64,000 nt of DNA from Thalassotalea sp. GTDB lineage: Bacteria > Pseudomonadota > Gammaproteobacteria > Enterobacterales > Alteromonadaceae. How positions within the stretch are numbered: the stretch's first letter is position 1; each line of letters begins with the position of its first letter. The position numbers and the translations under genes were made by a program. Positions 16,655 to 29,267 of this stretch are shown piece by piece. The DNA is taken from assembly GCA_022448425.1 (NCBI GenBank), contig JAKVCY010000017.1:1-64000 (forward strand), given 5' to 3'. The notes below the pieces were generated by a model. That model ran no database searches and was not told the DNA's origin. It saw only the letters and a list, made by a program, of their open reading frames with translations.

Positions 16655-18133
16655 TTATTTCTTATCTTTCCAAATGTCAGCATTTTTGATCCCTAAACTT
16701 TCAGGATCAAAGGTATACTTCTCGACACCTTCTTTTTGTTGACGCTCATAATCCTTTAACGCTTTAATCGCTGGACGAGCCATAAAGAAGATAATCACAA
16801 TTCCAACAATGTTTAACCACGCCATTAAGCCAACACCAACATCACCTAAGCCCCATGCCGCACTTGGCTCTGAAACCGTACCGTAGAAAACTGCTGTCAT
16901 AATGCCGACTTTCAATAAGAAGCGAAGTACAGGCATTTTCAACGTACGGTTGATGTAAGAAATGTTGTTATCTGCAATGAAGAAGTAAGCTAATACGGTT
17001 GTAAACGCAAAGAAGAACAATGCAAGTGCAATAAATGGTTTACCTACACCCGGTAAAACACTGTTTACAGCTAGCTGCGTAAATGCAGGACCGCTGATTT
17101 CCGTAGCAAGTGGTACATTCTGAACCAGCGCCGTAGCAGCACCTTCTGGAATGACATTGTATTGCTGGGTAATTAAGATCATAAAAGCAGTCGCTGAACA
17201 TACGAATAATGTATCAATATAAACAGAGAACGCTTGCACTAAACCTTGCTGTGCTGGGTGATCTACTTCCGCAGCTGCCGCAGCATGAGGACCAGTACCT
17301 TGACCTGCTTCGTTAGAGTACACACCACGTTTAACACCCCAACCAATCGCAGCACCAACACCAGCCATTGGCGTAAATGCATCACTAATAATCAAGCTGA
17401 CAATGCCTGGCAACATATCTAAGTTAAGCGCGATTATTGAACATGCAACAATGATATACGCGAGCGCCATGAAAGGAACAACAACTTGTGTGAAATTAGC
17501 GATACGCTTAACACCACCAAAGATAATGAAACCTAAAATCACAACGATAAAGAATGCCGCATAGATCTTTGTTAACGCTACGTCACCAATGAATGTTGAA
17601 ACTTTGCCACCATCACCAAATACGTTAACAAGTGAGTCGCCGATACCATTTGATTGAACAACCGGTAAAAGCGCACCACATGCTAGAATAGTAGAAATAG
17701 CGAATAACCAAGCATACCATTTTTGCCCCATTGCTTTTTCAATGTAGTAAGCTGGACCACCACGGTAAAGGCCGTCTTCTTCTTCTTTATAAATCTGAGC
17801 ATTTGTTGATTCAATGTATGCAGTTGCTGCGCCGAAGAATGCTACAACCCACATCCAAAATACTGCACCTGGACCACCGAAACCGATAGCTGCGGCAACA
17901 CCTGCGATATTACCGGTACCAACGCGACCAGATAGTGAAACCGCTAATGCTTGGAATGACGAAATACCTTGCTCTGAGCTCTTGCCTGACATTAACAGGC
18001 GCCACATTTCTTTAAAATGGCGGATTTGTACGAATCGGGTGATCACTGAGAAAAAAAGACCTGCGCCTAAACACAAGTAAATTAATGCAGGACTCCATAT
18101 AATACTGTTTAAGGTTTGAATTAGTTCTGACAC
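16655..18133 (-). CDS. Alanine/glycine:cation symporter (AGCS family)
   Basis: This is a roughly ten-helix inner-membrane transporter that takes up alanine or glycine with Na+ or H+. Family hallmarks are the early ALAVSLSGRVGTGNIAGVAA segment, WMWVVAFFGAATAYIEST and GVKRGVYSNEAGQGTGPHAA. Starting with GTG at 18133 (GGAG six bases upstream) gives 492 residues; the TTG at 18136 is too close to that Shine-Dalgarno. It stands alone between a carboxypeptidase gene and a terminator. Together with ald at 27 kb it suggests that the cell uses alanine as a nutrient, which is an inference. Confidence 0.93.
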   Translation of the reverse strand: MSELIQTLNSIIWSPALIYLCLGAGLFFSVITRFVQIRHFKEMWRLLMSGKSSEQGISSFQALAVSLSGRVGTGNIAGVAAAIGFGGPGAVFWMWVVAFFGAATAYIESTNAQIYKEEEDGLYRGGPAYYIEKAMGQKWYAWLFAISTILACGALLPVVQSNGIGDSLVNVFGDGGKVSTFIGDVALTKIYAAFFIVVILGFIIFGGVKRIANFTQVVVPFMALAYIIVACSIIALNLDMLPGIVSLIISDAFTPMAGVGAAIGWGVKRGVYSNEAGQGTGPHAAAAAEVDHPAQQGLVQAFSVYIDTLFVCSATAFMILITQQYNVIPEGAATALVQNVPLATEISGPAFTQLAVNSVLPGVGKPFIALALFFFAFTTVLAYFFIADNNISYINRTLKMPVLRFLLKVGIMTAVFYGTVSEPSAAWGLGDVGVGLMAWLNIVGIVIIFFMARPAIKALKDYERQQKEGVEKYTFDPESLGIKNADIWKDKK

Positions 18134-18157
18134 CAATAACTCCAGTTTTTGTTTTTA

Positions 18158-19285
18158 TTATCTTAATTCGTCAACTACGTGATAAATCGCAGTTAACACA
18201 TCTCTTCCAAAAATACTGCTTCGCTCACCAGACCAACCAACGCTGTAATCTGGTAATAACGCATTATCTTTAAATGGCATTTCAATTGTGTAAGCTAAAC
18301 ATTTAAAGGTTTCTCCTACCCAATTACTGCCCACCGTTAAGTTTGCTTGACCCGGCTCATCTTTGTCGTAGCCTTTGTCATCCTGAAACTCAGGGGTGAT
18401 GGCTAGCAATACTTGCTTGAATTTATCTTCCAACGCTTTATGGCGCTCATCGTATGAAGGTATACCTTCACAACCAGCAACAAAGTTATAAGGAAGCGCT
18501 TCGTCACCATGAATATCAAGGTGCATATCGACACCTGTTTCATGCATTTTCTGGGTGACTAAATAAACCTCAGGACTACGTTCCATTGACGGAGTTTGCC
18601 ACTCTCGATTTAAGTTAACACCAATCGCGTTAGTACGTAAATGACCTCGAACGCTACCATCTGGGTTCATGTTAGGAACTAAATAGAACACCGCTTTGTT
18701 TAAAAGCGCGCGTGCCGTACCATCATCTTCATCCAGTAAACGATCAATAAAGCCTTCCATAAACCATTCAGCCATCGTTTCACCAGGGTGTTGGCGAGCG
18801 GTCAACCAAACAACTTTCTTGCCTTCGCCTTCTTCACCAATTTTAAGCACAGACATATCACGTCCATCAAGTGTTTGACCTAATACTTGTAGTTGGCAAT
18901 CAATATCTAGTTGGGCTTGGTGAATTAAGTCTTGATGACGCTCAAAACTGTAAGGCTGGAAGTAGGCAAAGTAAACAGAGTCGAATTCAGGCATTAAGTT
19001 GATGATAATATTTTGCCCATCAAATTCGGTTGGTACTCTAAACCAGTGCTCACGATCATAAGAAGCAACGGCTTGGTAGTCTTGCCAACCTTCTACATAG
19101 GCTGATTGACCAGCGTTAGTAATGCTAATCTTATGCTCGACTCTTTCGTTGTTGTGTAATTTAAAGTGGAACCATTGATAAAAATCAGAGCCGTTATCTT
19201 TATTGATTTCAAGCTGGATATCGGCTGGGTCGTTAGCCGCAATAACCTTGATATTGCCACTATCGAAATTAGAAGAGATTTGCAT
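18158..19285 (-). CDS. M14-type zinc carboxypeptidase, cytosolic carboxypeptidase-like
   Basis: An N-terminal beta domain (about 1-130) typical of the CCP subgroup precedes an M14 peptidase domain. The zinc site reads ARQHPGETMAEWF (His and Glu ligands) and a later DMHLDIHGDEALPYN supplies the His ligand. NPDGSVRGHLRTNAIGVNLN is the substrate-binding strand-loop, and the C-terminal TIEMPF carries the catalytic Glu. There is no signal peptide, so it is probably a cytosolic metallocarboxypeptidase; the substrate is unknown. The ATG at 19285 (375 residues) is preferred over GTG 19333. Confidence 0.87.
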   Translation of the reverse strand: MQISSNFDSGNIKVIAANDPADIQLEINKDNGSDFYQWFHFKLHNNERVEHKISITNAGQSAYVEGWQDYQAVASYDREHWFRVPTEFDGQNIIINLMPEFDSVYFAYFQPYSFERHQDLIHQAQLDIDCQLQVLGQTLDGRDMSVLKIGEEGEGKKVVWLTARQHPGETMAEWFMEGFIDRLLDEDDGTARALLNKAVFYLVPNMNPDGSVRGHLRTNAIGVNLNREWQTPSMERSPEVYLVTQKMHETGVDMHLDIHGDEALPYNFVAGCEGIPSYDERHKALEDKFKQVLLAITPEFQDDKGYDKDEPGQANLTVGSNWVGETFKCLAYTIEMPFKDNALLPDYSVGWSGERSSIFGRDVLTAIYHVVDELR

Positions 19286-19350
19286 GTTCGTTATTCTATT
19301 TTTCAATATGAAGGCACTAGTGTACACAAACACGCAAATGATCAGAAGTC

Positions 19351-19830
19351 CTAAAGTACTCTTAACTGAAGTCCTAGTTCAGTTGAGTAACCTAATGATT
19401 TTGAAGTGATGACATTTTGCTCATTTATCACGTAATAACTTGGATATCCGCTAATTTGATAGTCACTTTTTATCCTTTCATTGCCTAGTGCTACAGGGAA
19501 TGTTAACTGATGACTGCCAACAAATTCTTCCACTTCGTGCTTACCCGCAAAATCTAGTGCAACTGCGATAACATCTATATCGCCATGTCCCTCGTACGTT
19601 TTCTGCAAATTTTTAATGCTCATGTGACAAACTTTGCACCAAGGCGCAAAGAAATAGACGACAATGGGTTTGTCAGAAGCACCAACACTTACTACATCGC
19701 CGGTTAGCGTTGGCAAATTATGCTGAGGTACTGACTCGCTGTATCCTAGCATACTGGTCTCACGCAGCATGGAAATACCTTGGAAGATAAGTAAGAAAAC
19801 GAAAATTTGAATAGCTAAGCTTTTAAACAA
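19351..19830 (-). CDS. Membrane-anchored thioredoxin-family protein
   Basis: One N-terminal hydrophobic segment (SLAIQIFVFLLIFQGISML) is followed by a periplasmic TlpA/DsbE-like thioredoxin domain. The active site is WCKVC within VYFFAPWCKVCH, and a cis-Pro loop reads ISGYPSYYV. It probably exchanges disulfides in the periplasm, like ScsD or DsbE relatives. GAGG five bases before a TTG at 19830 sets the start at 159 residues; a TTG at 19884 would place 18 unlikely residues ahead of the anchor. It lies between serS and the carboxypeptidase gene on the same strand. Confidence 0.82.
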   Translation of the reverse strand: MFKSLAIQIFVFLLIFQGISMLRETSMLGYSESVPQHNLPTLTGDVVSVGASDKPIVVYFFAPWCKVCHMSIKNLQKTYEGHGDIDVIAVALDFAGKHEVEEFVGSHQLTFPVALGNERIKSDYQISGYPSYYVINEQNVITSKSLGYSTELGLQLRVL

Positions 19831-19899
19831 GAGAACCTCGGATAAATAAATGTTGTACGCCTTAGAAGACCCGACTAACGCCAAAAGAATTACAGATAC

Positions 19900-19926
19900 A
19901 AAAAATCCGGCGTTTCGCCGGATTTA
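19900..19926 (-). terminator. Intrinsic terminator of the ftsK-serS gene run
   Basis: ATCCGGCG and CGCCGGAT pair around a three-base loop and are followed on the minus strand by a T-run, about 35 bp past the serS stop. Confidence 0.9.
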
Positions 19927-19957
19927 TTACTCATATTCAATCTAACACCCTAGACTA

Positions 19958-21244
<1,287 letters not shown>

Positions 21245-21251
21245 TCACTTG

Positions 21252-21647
21252 TTATTGATTTGTCACTATGAACATTCCAACTGCTGCTGCGCCTACGCAC
21301 AATACAACGTTTAGCAGAACGTTCGCGATTGCTTTAAAAATATCACCCTGCTGTATTAAAATCACGGTGTCTAACGAAAATGTTGAGAACGTGGTAAAAG
21401 CGCCCAAAAACCCTATACCAATTAAGGTTCTTGATAACGCTACTTGAATAACGCCCTGTTCTATTAATCCGTATAAAAAGCCCATTATAAACGAGCCGGA
21501 AATATTAACGATCAAAGTCGCAAAAGGGAATCCTTTTCCGAGCCAATTTAATAAAATTTGTGAAATAAAAAATCTTAAGCTTGCGCCCATTGCTCCGCCA
21601 AGAGCGACAAGTGCGTAAACTCCTAAACTATTTATAGCGCTGCTCAT
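21252..21647 (-). CDS. crcB: Fluoride ion exporter CrcB/Fluc
   Basis: This is a 131-residue, four-helix fluoride channel that works as a dual-topology dimer. Characteristic segments are [15 protein letters not shown], a central [18 protein letters not shown] (Asn of the pore) and [15 protein letters not shown] with the phenylalanine-rich pore helix. The gene overlaps the end of rarA by 20 bp and is probably translated from the same message. No fluoride riboswitch is present upstream, in keeping with its place inside an operon. Confidence 0.95.
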   Translation of the reverse strand: MSSAINSLGVYALVALGGAMGASLRFFISQILLNWLGKGFPFATLIVNISGSFIMGFLYGLIEQGVIQVALSRTLIGIGFLGAFTTFSTFSLDTVILIQQGDIFKAIANVLLNVVLCVGAAAVGMFIVTNQ

Positions 21648-22974
21648 GGCTTTCCCTGTTTAAGGTATCAAGATAGTCTCGTTTATTCTTAAGTTGTTTT
21701 TCCAAACCACGCTCACTTGGGTGATACAAACGTGTAGCGGCTATTTCTGGCGGAAAATAATTCTCTCCTGCAGCAAACGCATTCTCTTCGTTATGCGCAT
21801 AACGATAACCTGCGCCGTGCCCCAACTCTTTCGTAATTTCACTGGTTGCGTTTTTAAGATGTGCGGGTACATCAAGCTCACTCGTTTGTTTTGCTAAGGC
21901 TTTGGCTTGATTAAACGCTTGGTAAACAGCGTTGCTTTTAGGAGCCAACGCTAGGTAAACAGCGGCTTGCGCGATTGCTCTCTCGCCTTCAGCAGAACCA
22001 ACACGTTGGAATGTATCCCATGCGCTAACAGCTAGGGAAAGTGCTCTTGGATCGGCATTTCCAACATCTTCACTGGCGATCGCAAGAAGCCTGCGTGCTA
22101 CGTAAAGCGGGTCACCACCACTTGTGATAATCCTAGCGTACCAGTAAAGCGCTGCGTCTGGGTCTGAACCACGAACTGATTTGTGAAAAGCGCTAATCAA
22201 ATCATAAAAAGCGTCACCACCTTTATCATAAAGCGCTATTTTACTGCCTGCGACCTCTAAAACGAGCTTTTCGGTAATGTTTTTGTAGTCGCCATAGTGC
22301 TCAACACTCTGTTCAACAAGATTTAATAACCTTCTTGCGTCTCCTGAGGCAACTTTTAATAAGCATTGCTGAGCATCAGCGTCAAAATTAACGTCTTGTT
22401 CCCTTTCAGCATTAACAATCTTTATCGCTTTTTCCAACACGCTTGCAAGGTCCTGCAGCGTTAGCTTCTCAAGCGTATACACTCGTGCACGCGATAGCAG
22501 TGCACGGTTTAATTCAAATGCTGGATTTTCTGTGGTAGCGCCAATAAAGAGTATGGTGCCATCTTCAATATGCGGCAAAAAGGCATCTTGTTGGCTTTTA
22601 TTAAAGCGGTGTACCTCATCAACAAACAACACTGTTCGTTGTTGTTGATGAATAAGCCGTTCTTTTGCTTTGTCTATTGCTCTGCGTATTTCTTTAATAC
22701 CATCAGTTACAGCAGAGATACGCTCTATCGCTGCGTTTGAATGAGTCGCAATGATCTCAGCTAACGTGGTTTTCCCTGTACCCGGTGGACCCCAAAAAAT
22801 CACCGAGTGACATTGATTGTTTTCTATCGCCAGTCTAAGCGGAAGCCCCTTTCCAAGAATATGTTGTTGACCAACATAGTCCTCTAAAGACTTCGGGCGC
22901 AACCTTGCCGCCAGAGGCATAAATTGCTCAGGCTGCTCAAAACCGAGATCTAAACTACCGTTAACGTTGGTCAT
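21628..22974 (-). CDS. rarA: Replication-associated recombination protein A
   Basis: This AAA+ ATPase is related to clamp loaders (also called MgsA) and acts at stalled replication forks with SSB. Visible features are Walker A ([13 protein letters not shown]), Walker B ([10 protein letters not shown]), sensor 1 ([11 protein letters not shown]) and the C-terminal tetramerisation region ([20 protein letters not shown]). The 448 residues match E. coli RarA. The start overlaps the end of lolA by 14 bp, the usual lolA-rarA-serS arrangement with crcB inserted. Confidence 0.97.
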   Translation of the reverse strand: MTNVNGSLDLGFEQPEQFMPLAARLRPKSLEDYVGQQHILGKGLPLRLAIENNQCHSVIFWGPPGTGKTTLAEIIATHSNAAIERISAVTDGIKEIRRAIDKAKERLIHQQQRTVLFVDEVHRFNKSQQDAFLPHIEDGTILFIGATTENPAFELNRALLSRARVYTLEKLTLQDLASVLEKAIKIVNAEREQDVNFDADAQQCLLKVASGDARRLLNLVEQSVEHYGDYKNITEKLVLEVAGSKIALYDKGGDAFYDLISAFHKSVRGSDPDAALYWYARIITSGGDPLYVARRLLAIASEDVGNADPRALSLAVSAWDTFQRVGSAEGERAIAQAAVYLALAPKSNAVYQAFNQAKALAKQTSELDVPAHLKNATSEITKELGHGAGYRYAHNEENAFAAGENYFPPEIAATRLYHPSERGLEKQLKNKRDYLDTLNRESHEQRYK

Positions 22975-23740
22975 CTAATAATGCGCCTTCAGGTAAGACG
23001 AAATTAAATAAGGACTCATTTACTGCTTTGTTTAGCGCGATGTTCGATAACGAAAAATCACTTCGTTGACCTGTGGCATCTAACAACGAAAACTTAATTA
23101 GCATATCGCCATCGAAGGTTAATCTTAATCGCTGTACTTGCGCATTCTCATCTTTTGCAACTACGTCAAACTCTTTTTTTGCCAAGTGTCCATTTGACGC
23201 ATCAGCTAAGTTCTTCGTTTCAGATTTAGTCCCAGGCGCTACAGTCTCAACGCTAAACTGCTGCCATAACGATTGGTCTGTACTTGTTAACAATAGTAAG
23301 GGGGTATTGGCGATACTTCGCTGTAGTGAATATGCCGTTGCTTGCTCGATAAAGGGGTCGTACAACCAAATTGTCTCGCCATCTGCAGTAATCGTTGATT
23401 CTTCAGGTGTCACTGTAGACCAGTACAACAAATTAGGCTTGGCAATCGTAAACTCACCCTCACCTTCTTGAATAAGCTCTTCTTCGCTATCAATAATTTG
23501 TTGCGCAAAGCTCGCTGATAAACTTTCGATGTTCGCAAGTAAAGATTTTAACGCTTTGTCTGCCTCATCATTCAAAACACTGACCGTTCCGCCTTCTGTA
23601 GAAGGCACTCCAGCTTGTGTAATGCTTTGTGTTACGGCAGTAGCAACAGGCTGAGTTGTCTTTTCAAGGTCAGTCGCAACAGCTATCGCTAAAGGAGAAA
23701 ATGCCAGGGGTAATAACCCTAGCGAAAATAGATTTTTCAT
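22961..23740 (-). CDS. lolA: Outer-membrane lipoprotein carrier LolA
   Basis: LolA is the periplasmic chaperone that ferries lipoproteins from LolCDE to LolB. The 259-residue product has a signal peptide ([20 protein letters not shown]) and the LolA core from about residue 60: [38 protein letters not shown] and [18 protein letters not shown]. It is longer than the usual ~205 residues. A Thr/Val/Ala-rich segment (about residues 22-58) sits between signal peptide and core, and there is a second insertion near [15 protein letters not shown]. Three bases separate it from ftsK. Confidence 0.93.
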   Translation of the reverse strand: MKNLFSLGLLPLAFSPLAIAVATDLEKTTQPVATAVTQSITQAGVPSTEGGTVSVLNDEADKALKSLLANIESLSASFAQQIIDSEEELIQEGEGEFTIAKPNLLYWSTVTPEESTITADGETIWLYDPFIEQATAYSLQRSIANTPLLLLTSTDQSLWQQFSVETVAPGTKSETKNLADASNGHLAKKEFDVVAKDENAQVQRLRLTFDGDMLIKFSLLDATGQRSDFSLSNIALNKAVNESLFNFVLPEGALLDDQR

Positions 23741-23743
23741 GAA

Positions 23744-26329
23744 TTAATCTTTTACTGGTGGTGGTGCTAATACTTCACGTGCGCCGTTGTGGCCCGGAGG
23801 TGTTACCGCGCCTTGATTTTCCATATCTTCCACGATACGTGCTGCACGGTTGTAACCAATTCTAAATTTACGCTGTACGCTTGAGATTGATACTCGACGA
23901 GTCTCGGTAACAAATGCCAACGCCTCATCATACAACGGGTCAAGCTCGGCGTCTTCCATTGCTTCAGCCTGCTCACCTGGCAACAAAACTTCTTGTTCCA
24001 TATCACCTGACTTGATGTCTTCAATATAGTCTGGCTCGCCACGCGACTTCCAATCGGTAACAACAGCATGAACTTCTTCATCACTGACAAACGCACCGTG
24101 AACTCGCATTGGCACTGCTTCACCTGGTGGTAAGTAGAACATGTCACCCATACCAAGTAGCTGCTCAGCACCTTGTTGGTCAAGGATAATTCGAGATTCA
24201 ATACGTGACTGAACACGTAGCGCCATTCGCGTTGGAATATTTGCCTTAATTAGACCTGTAATGACATCTGCTGATGGACGTTGCGTTGCTAGAATTAAAT
24301 GAATACCTGCAGCACGTGCCTTTTGCGCAATACGTGCAATAAGTTCTTCAACTTTTTTACCTACAATCATCATCATGTCAGCAAATTCATCAACGATGAT
24401 AACAATCGAAGGTAGTTTTTCTAACGTCGGTGGCGTTTGACTAAATGCATCCGTTGGCTGCCACAATGGGTCAATTAACGGCTCACCTTCGCCGATCGCG
24501 GCCAAAACTTTATCGTTATAGCCTTTAAGATTACGAACACCTAGCTTAGACATTAATTGGTAACGTCTTTCCATTTCGCCTACACACCAACGCAATGCGT
24601 TAGCGGCTTCTTTCATATCAGTAACCACTTCTGATAATAGATGTGGAATACCGTCGTATACAGATAATTCTACTTGTTTAGGGTCAATCATGATCATACG
24701 AACATCTTCTGGAGACGATTTATACAAGATACTAACAATCATTGTATTAACCGCGACTGACTTACCTGAACCCGTTGTACCTGCCACTAATAAATGAGGC
24801 ATTTTTGCTAAATCAGCAACGACAGGCTCACCTGAGATGTCACTACCAATTGCCATGGCTAAATTTGATTTTGAGTTATCAAAATTACTACAAGAAAGCA
24901 CATCAGAGAAGTAAACGGTTTCTCTATGTTTGTTCGGTAACTCAATACCAATAACTGACTTTCCTTCTATAACTTCCACTACACGAACGCTCTTAGCAGA
25001 AAGAGAACGCGCAATATCTTTCGATAAATTGGTGATTTTGCTTACTTTGACGCCCGGCGCTAAGTCCAATTCAAAACGGGTAATGACAGGACCTGGGAAT
25101 ACGTCTACGACATCAGCCTTAATACCAAATTCTTGCAACTTAGCTTCAACTAAACGAGACACTTTATCTAATTGTTCTTGGTCAATCGGATGTTTTGTGC
25201 GGTCTGTTCTATCAAGTAAGTCAAGAGAAGGCATCGAAGCGAAATCGACTTCTGACTCTTTGTCTGCTTCAAGCTGCTGATAAATTTTATCGTGTAGCGT
25301 TGTTGGCTCTTCTTTTACTTCTATCTTTTCAACTGGCTCAAACGCTGCAACTATCTCTTGCTCGCTAACATTTTCTTGTACATTTATCGCTAGAGGCTCA
25401 CTAATAATGTCATCGATTTCAATATAAGGCTCGACACGTTCGTTGCTCTTCGTATCACTTAAATCAACGTTTATTTCTTCAACATCATTTGAAGAGTTAG
25501 TATTTTGTTCAAATGCTTCGACAACCGCATCTGGCGTCTTATCGGATTCACGGCTAATTTCGGGAGATTCAAAAAGCGGGTCTAATTCTGCTGAAGCGTC
25601 ATTTTCCTCTTTTTTACCTTTGGTTTTACCTTTTGCTTCTACGTCAATGCTTTCAGGTGCAACCAAAGATAGGTTGCTTAATTTTTCTGAAGTACTTATA
25701 TCTAGTGGCTGGGTACTAAACTTTTCTTGGATGATTTTTGGTAAGCCGATAAGGTACATGACACTGGCGATGGCGTACTTGCCGATATTATCGATAATAT
25801 CAAGCCAAGAGATACCGGTTAGGAACACAAAACCTGTGCACGCTAATAATAGAAAAAGTAATGTCGAACCTACGAACGAGAGATATGGCAAGAAAACTCC
25901 ACTTAGAATGTCGCCGACTATGCCACCAGCAGAGAAATAAAAAATATCGTCGAAGTTCATGCTGGCCAATGATGTAACGCCGATATATAGCATTAACAAA
26001 CCAATGAGCTTTAAGCCGAGCGTCAAATAATCTAACTGCATAAAGCGATAGAATCGTTGAAAAACAAGCCAGCCTACAATAGCGACTACAAACGGTAGGC
26101 TATAAGCCACTAGACCAAATAGGTTTAACAACAAATCTGATAGATACGCACCAATAGTGCCACCTAAATTGCGTATTGGTGTTTGGTAGCCCGTTTGTGA
26201 CCAACCTGGATCTGCTGGGTCAAAACTGAAAAGGGCCAACATTAAAAACATGGACAGCACAGAGAAGAAAAGTAGCCCTGCTTCTAGTAAGCGTTGTGCA
26301 CCATTTAATTTCTTAGGGGATGAAGACAA
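23744..26329 (-). CDS. ftsK: DNA translocase FtsK
   Basis: FtsK couples cell division to chromosome dimer resolution and pumps DNA to XerCD/dif. The 861 residues hold about four N-terminal membrane helices (to ~185), an acidic linker (about 200-360), and the alpha/beta motor with Walker [15 protein letters not shown], Walker [16 protein letters not shown], and a C-terminal gamma domain that reads KOPS ([20 protein letters not shown]). The linker is much shorter than in E. coli (1329 residues). The frame begins at TTG 26329 with no clear Shine-Dalgarno. Confidence 0.96.
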   Translation of the reverse strand: MSSSPKKLNGAQRLLEAGLLFFSVLSMFLMLALFSFDPADPGWSQTGYQTPIRNLGGTIGAYLSDLLLNLFGLVAYSLPFVVAIVGWLVFQRFYRFMQLDYLTLGLKLIGLLMLYIGVTSLASMNFDDIFYFSAGGIVGDILSGVFLPYLSFVGSTLLFLLLACTGFVFLTGISWLDIIDNIGKYAIASVMYLIGLPKIIQEKFSTQPLDISTSEKLSNLSLVAPESIDVEAKGKTKGKKEENDASAELDPLFESPEISRESDKTPDAVVEAFEQNTNSSNDVEEINVDLSDTKSNERVEPYIEIDDIISEPLAINVQENVSEQEIVAAFEPVEKIEVKEEPTTLHDKIYQQLEADKESEVDFASMPSLDLLDRTDRTKHPIDQEQLDKVSRLVEAKLQEFGIKADVVDVFPGPVITRFELDLAPGVKVSKITNLSKDIARSLSAKSVRVVEVIEGKSVIGIELPNKHRETVYFSDVLSCSNFDNSKSNLAMAIGSDISGEPVVADLAKMPHLLVAGTTGSGKSVAVNTMIVSILYKSSPEDVRMIMIDPKQVELSVYDGIPHLLSEVVTDMKEAANALRWCVGEMERRYQLMSKLGVRNLKGYNDKVLAAIGEGEPLIDPLWQPTDAFSQTPPTLEKLPSIVIIVDEFADMMMIVGKKVEELIARIAQKARAAGIHLILATQRPSADVITGLIKANIPTRMALRVQSRIESRIILDQQGAEQLLGMGDMFYLPPGEAVPMRVHGAFVSDEEVHAVVTDWKSRGEPDYIEDIKSGDMEQEVLLPGEQAEAMEDAELDPLYDEALAFVTETRRVSISSVQRKFRIGYNRAARIVEDMENQGAVTPPGHNGAREVLAPPPVKD

Positions 26330-26397
26330 AAAAATACCACTAATATTGTTGTTTTAATAAAGATAAAGTATCAAATATTGGATCAGGATAAAACGTT

Positions 26398-26877
26398 TTA
26401 ACGGCTAATTGGTAGAACATTCGCCGATTTCACTTCTTCCATAACCACATAGGTACGGCTTTCTGATACCGAAGGTAGCCTTAATAAGGTGTCACCGAGT
26501 AATTCGCGATATGCCGCCATATCTTTTACCCGAGTTTTCAATAGAAAATCAAAATCACCTGATACTAAATGACATTCTTGAATAACATCTAAGTCTTGAA
26601 CCGCTCTAGAGAACTCATCAAAAACATCTGGGCTTGTTTTGGTCAGTGTAATTTCCACAATAACTAATAAAGCAGCATCAAGTTTTACAGGATTTAATAC
26701 CGCACGATAGCCTTCGATATAGTTTTCAGCCTCGAGTCTCTTCACTCTTTCTAGGCAGGGAGTTGGACTCAACCCTACTCTTTTCGATAATTCTACATTG
26801 GATAAACGCCCATTTTTTTGTAGTTCGACTAAAATATTACGGTCTATACGGTCTAGCTTTTTTTGATTAGGGCTCAT
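26398..26877 (-). CDS. lrp: Leucine-responsive regulator Lrp
   Basis: This 159-residue Lrp/AsnC-family regulator has an N-terminal helix-turn-helix (LVELQKNGRLSNVELSKRVG, then LSPTPCLERVKRLE) and a C-terminal RAM ligand-binding domain (VIVEITLTKTSPDVFDEFSR; ECHLVSGDFDFLLKTRV). It closely resembles global Lrp (164 residues in E. coli). It is transcribed away from ald, so it may regulate ald and itself from the shared 128-bp region, where an Lrp-like box is found. Confidence 0.94.
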   Translation of the reverse strand: MSPNQKKLDRIDRNILVELQKNGRLSNVELSKRVGLSPTPCLERVKRLEAENYIEGYRAVLNPVKLDAALLVIVEITLTKTSPDVFDEFSRAVQDLDVIQECHLVSGDFDFLLKTRVKDMAAYRELLGDTLLRLPSVSESRTYVVMEEVKSANVLPISR

Positions 26878-26940
26878 TTTATTTTTAACTGGAAAAAATT
26901 CATTTTAAGGATTTATATGCTAAGAATACCCAAAATACAG

Positions 26941-26970
26941 CAGGTTATTCTACTAAAACCTAACTATACT
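26941..26970 (+). promoter_or_regulatory. Lrp-like box and -10 element upstream of ald
   Basis: CAGGTTATTCTACTA (26941-26955) fits 12 of 15 positions of the E. coli Lrp consensus YAGHAWATTWTDCTR. Ten bases further a TATACT hexamer (26965-26970) could be the -10 of the ald promoter. A box at this place would overlap the -35 region. Binding is inferred. Confidence 0.5.
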
Positions 26971-27005
26971 AGCCAACAATTTCAAAACACAAGAGTAAAG
27001 AAAAA

Positions 27006-28127
27006 ATGATCATAGGTGTTCCTAAAGAAATTAAAAACCATGAATATCGCGTTGGTATGGTTCCTGCCAGTGTTCGTGAATTAATTAATCATGGTCATCA
27101 AGTTATTGTTGAGACACAAGCAGGTAGCGGTATTGGTTTTACTGATCAAGACTACGTTGACGCTGGTGCTTCAATTTTACCAGCTGCTGATGATGTATTC
27201 GCACAAGCTGATATGATCGTTAAGGTAAAAGAGCCGCAAGCTGTTGAGCGTGCAATGTTACGCGAAGGTCAAATCCTATTTACCTACCTTCATTTAGCAC
27301 CTGACCTTCCACAAACACAAGACCTTGTGAAAAGTAACGCTATCTGTATTGCTTATGAGACTGTTACTGACGCCAACGGTGGTTTACCACTACTTGCGCC
27401 AATGTCAGAAGTAGCTGGCCGCATGTCAATCCAAGCTGGTGCTCAAGCTTTAGAAAAGTCTAACGCGGGTCGCGGCATGTTACTTGGTGGTGTACCTGGT
27501 GTTGAGCCTGCTAGAGTCGTAGTTATCGGTGGCGGTATGGTTGGTGCAAACGCAGCTCAAATGGCAGTAGGTATGGGTGCGGACGTGGTAGTTTTAGACC
27601 GCAACACAAATGTATTACGCCGCTTAGACGCTCAATTTGGTAACCGCATTAAAGCTGTATACTCAACAGCTGATGCATTAGAAAAGCATGTACTTGAAGC
27701 TGACTTAGTTATCGGCGGTGTATTAATTCCAGGTGCTGCAGCTCCTAAGCTTGTAACTAAAGAGCACATCAAAAACATGAAGCCTGGTGCAGCAATCGTT
27801 GACGTTGCTATCGACCAAGGTGGTTGTATTGAAACTTCTACACCTACAACTCACGCTGAGCCAACGTTCATCGTTGACGACGTAGTTCACTACTGTGTAG
27901 CAAACATGCCAGGCGCTGTTCCTCGCACTTCTACATTCGCGTTAAACAATGCGACGCTCCCTTATATTATTCAATTAGCGAATAAGGGATACAAAAAAGC
28001 ACTAGAAGACGATAAGCACCTTCTAAACGGCTTAAATGTTATCAATGGCCAAATAACGGTAAAAGAAGTAGCTGAAAACCTAGGTTTTGACTATGTTGAA
28101 CCTGCAACAGCATTAGCTAACGCATAA
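27006..28127 (+). CDS. ald: Alanine dehydrogenase
   Basis: It oxidatively deaminates L-alanine to pyruvate and ammonia with NAD+, as a cytosolic hexamer. The 373-residue protein starts with the family signature [17 protein letters not shown]. The Rossmann nucleotide loop is [19 protein letters not shown] and the substrate-site His lies in [11 protein letters not shown]. Length is typical. It stands divergent from lrp, a common arrangement in which Lrp activates ald when alanine is present. A strong terminator follows, so it is monocistronic. Confidence 0.96.
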   Translation: MIIGVPKEIKNHEYRVGMVPASVRELINHGHQVIVETQAGSGIGFTDQDYVDAGASILPAADDVFAQADMIVKVKEPQAVERAMLREGQILFTYLHLAPDLPQTQDLVKSNAICIAYETVTDANGGLPLLAPMSEVAGRMSIQAGAQALEKSNAGRGMLLGGVPGVEPARVVVIGGGMVGANAAQMAVGMGADVVVLDRNTNVLRRLDAQFGNRIKAVYSTADALEKHVLEADLVIGGVLIPGAAAPKLVTKEHIKNMKPGAAIVDVAIDQGGCIETSTPTTHAEPTFIVDDVVHYCVANMPGAVPRTSTFALNNATLPYIIQLANKGYKKALEDDKHLLNGLNVINGQITVKEVAENLGFDYVEPATALANA

Positions 28128-28162
28128 GCTTATTTGTCGAAATCTTCGACAAAACTGTAAAT

Positions 28163-28195
28163 AAAAAAGCGCATATTGAGATATGCGCTTTTTTC
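28163..28195 (+). terminator. Intrinsic terminator of ald
   Basis: A 14-bp stem (AAAAAAGCGCATAT / ATATGCGCTTTTTT) with a TGAG loop lies 36 bp after ald and ends in Ts. Confidence 0.93.
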
Positions 28196-28264
28196 TTTTT
28201 TATCACTGAGTAAGAAAGTTAATTTACCTGCTTGAAATTATTCCCTAGAATCCCAATCAATTAA

Positions 28265-29239
<975 letters not shown>

Positions 29240-29267
29240 CCATCGCTATTTAAAATACGAGTCAGGA

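Noticed and set aside
21648-21750. Fluoride riboswitch ahead of crcB
   Set aside because: crcB starts inside rarA and this DNA is coding; no riboswitch-like structure is visible.
25443-25940. 165-codon plus-strand frame opposite ftsK
   Set aside because: It mirrors the low-complexity FtsK linker; its Ser-rich product is an antisense artefact.
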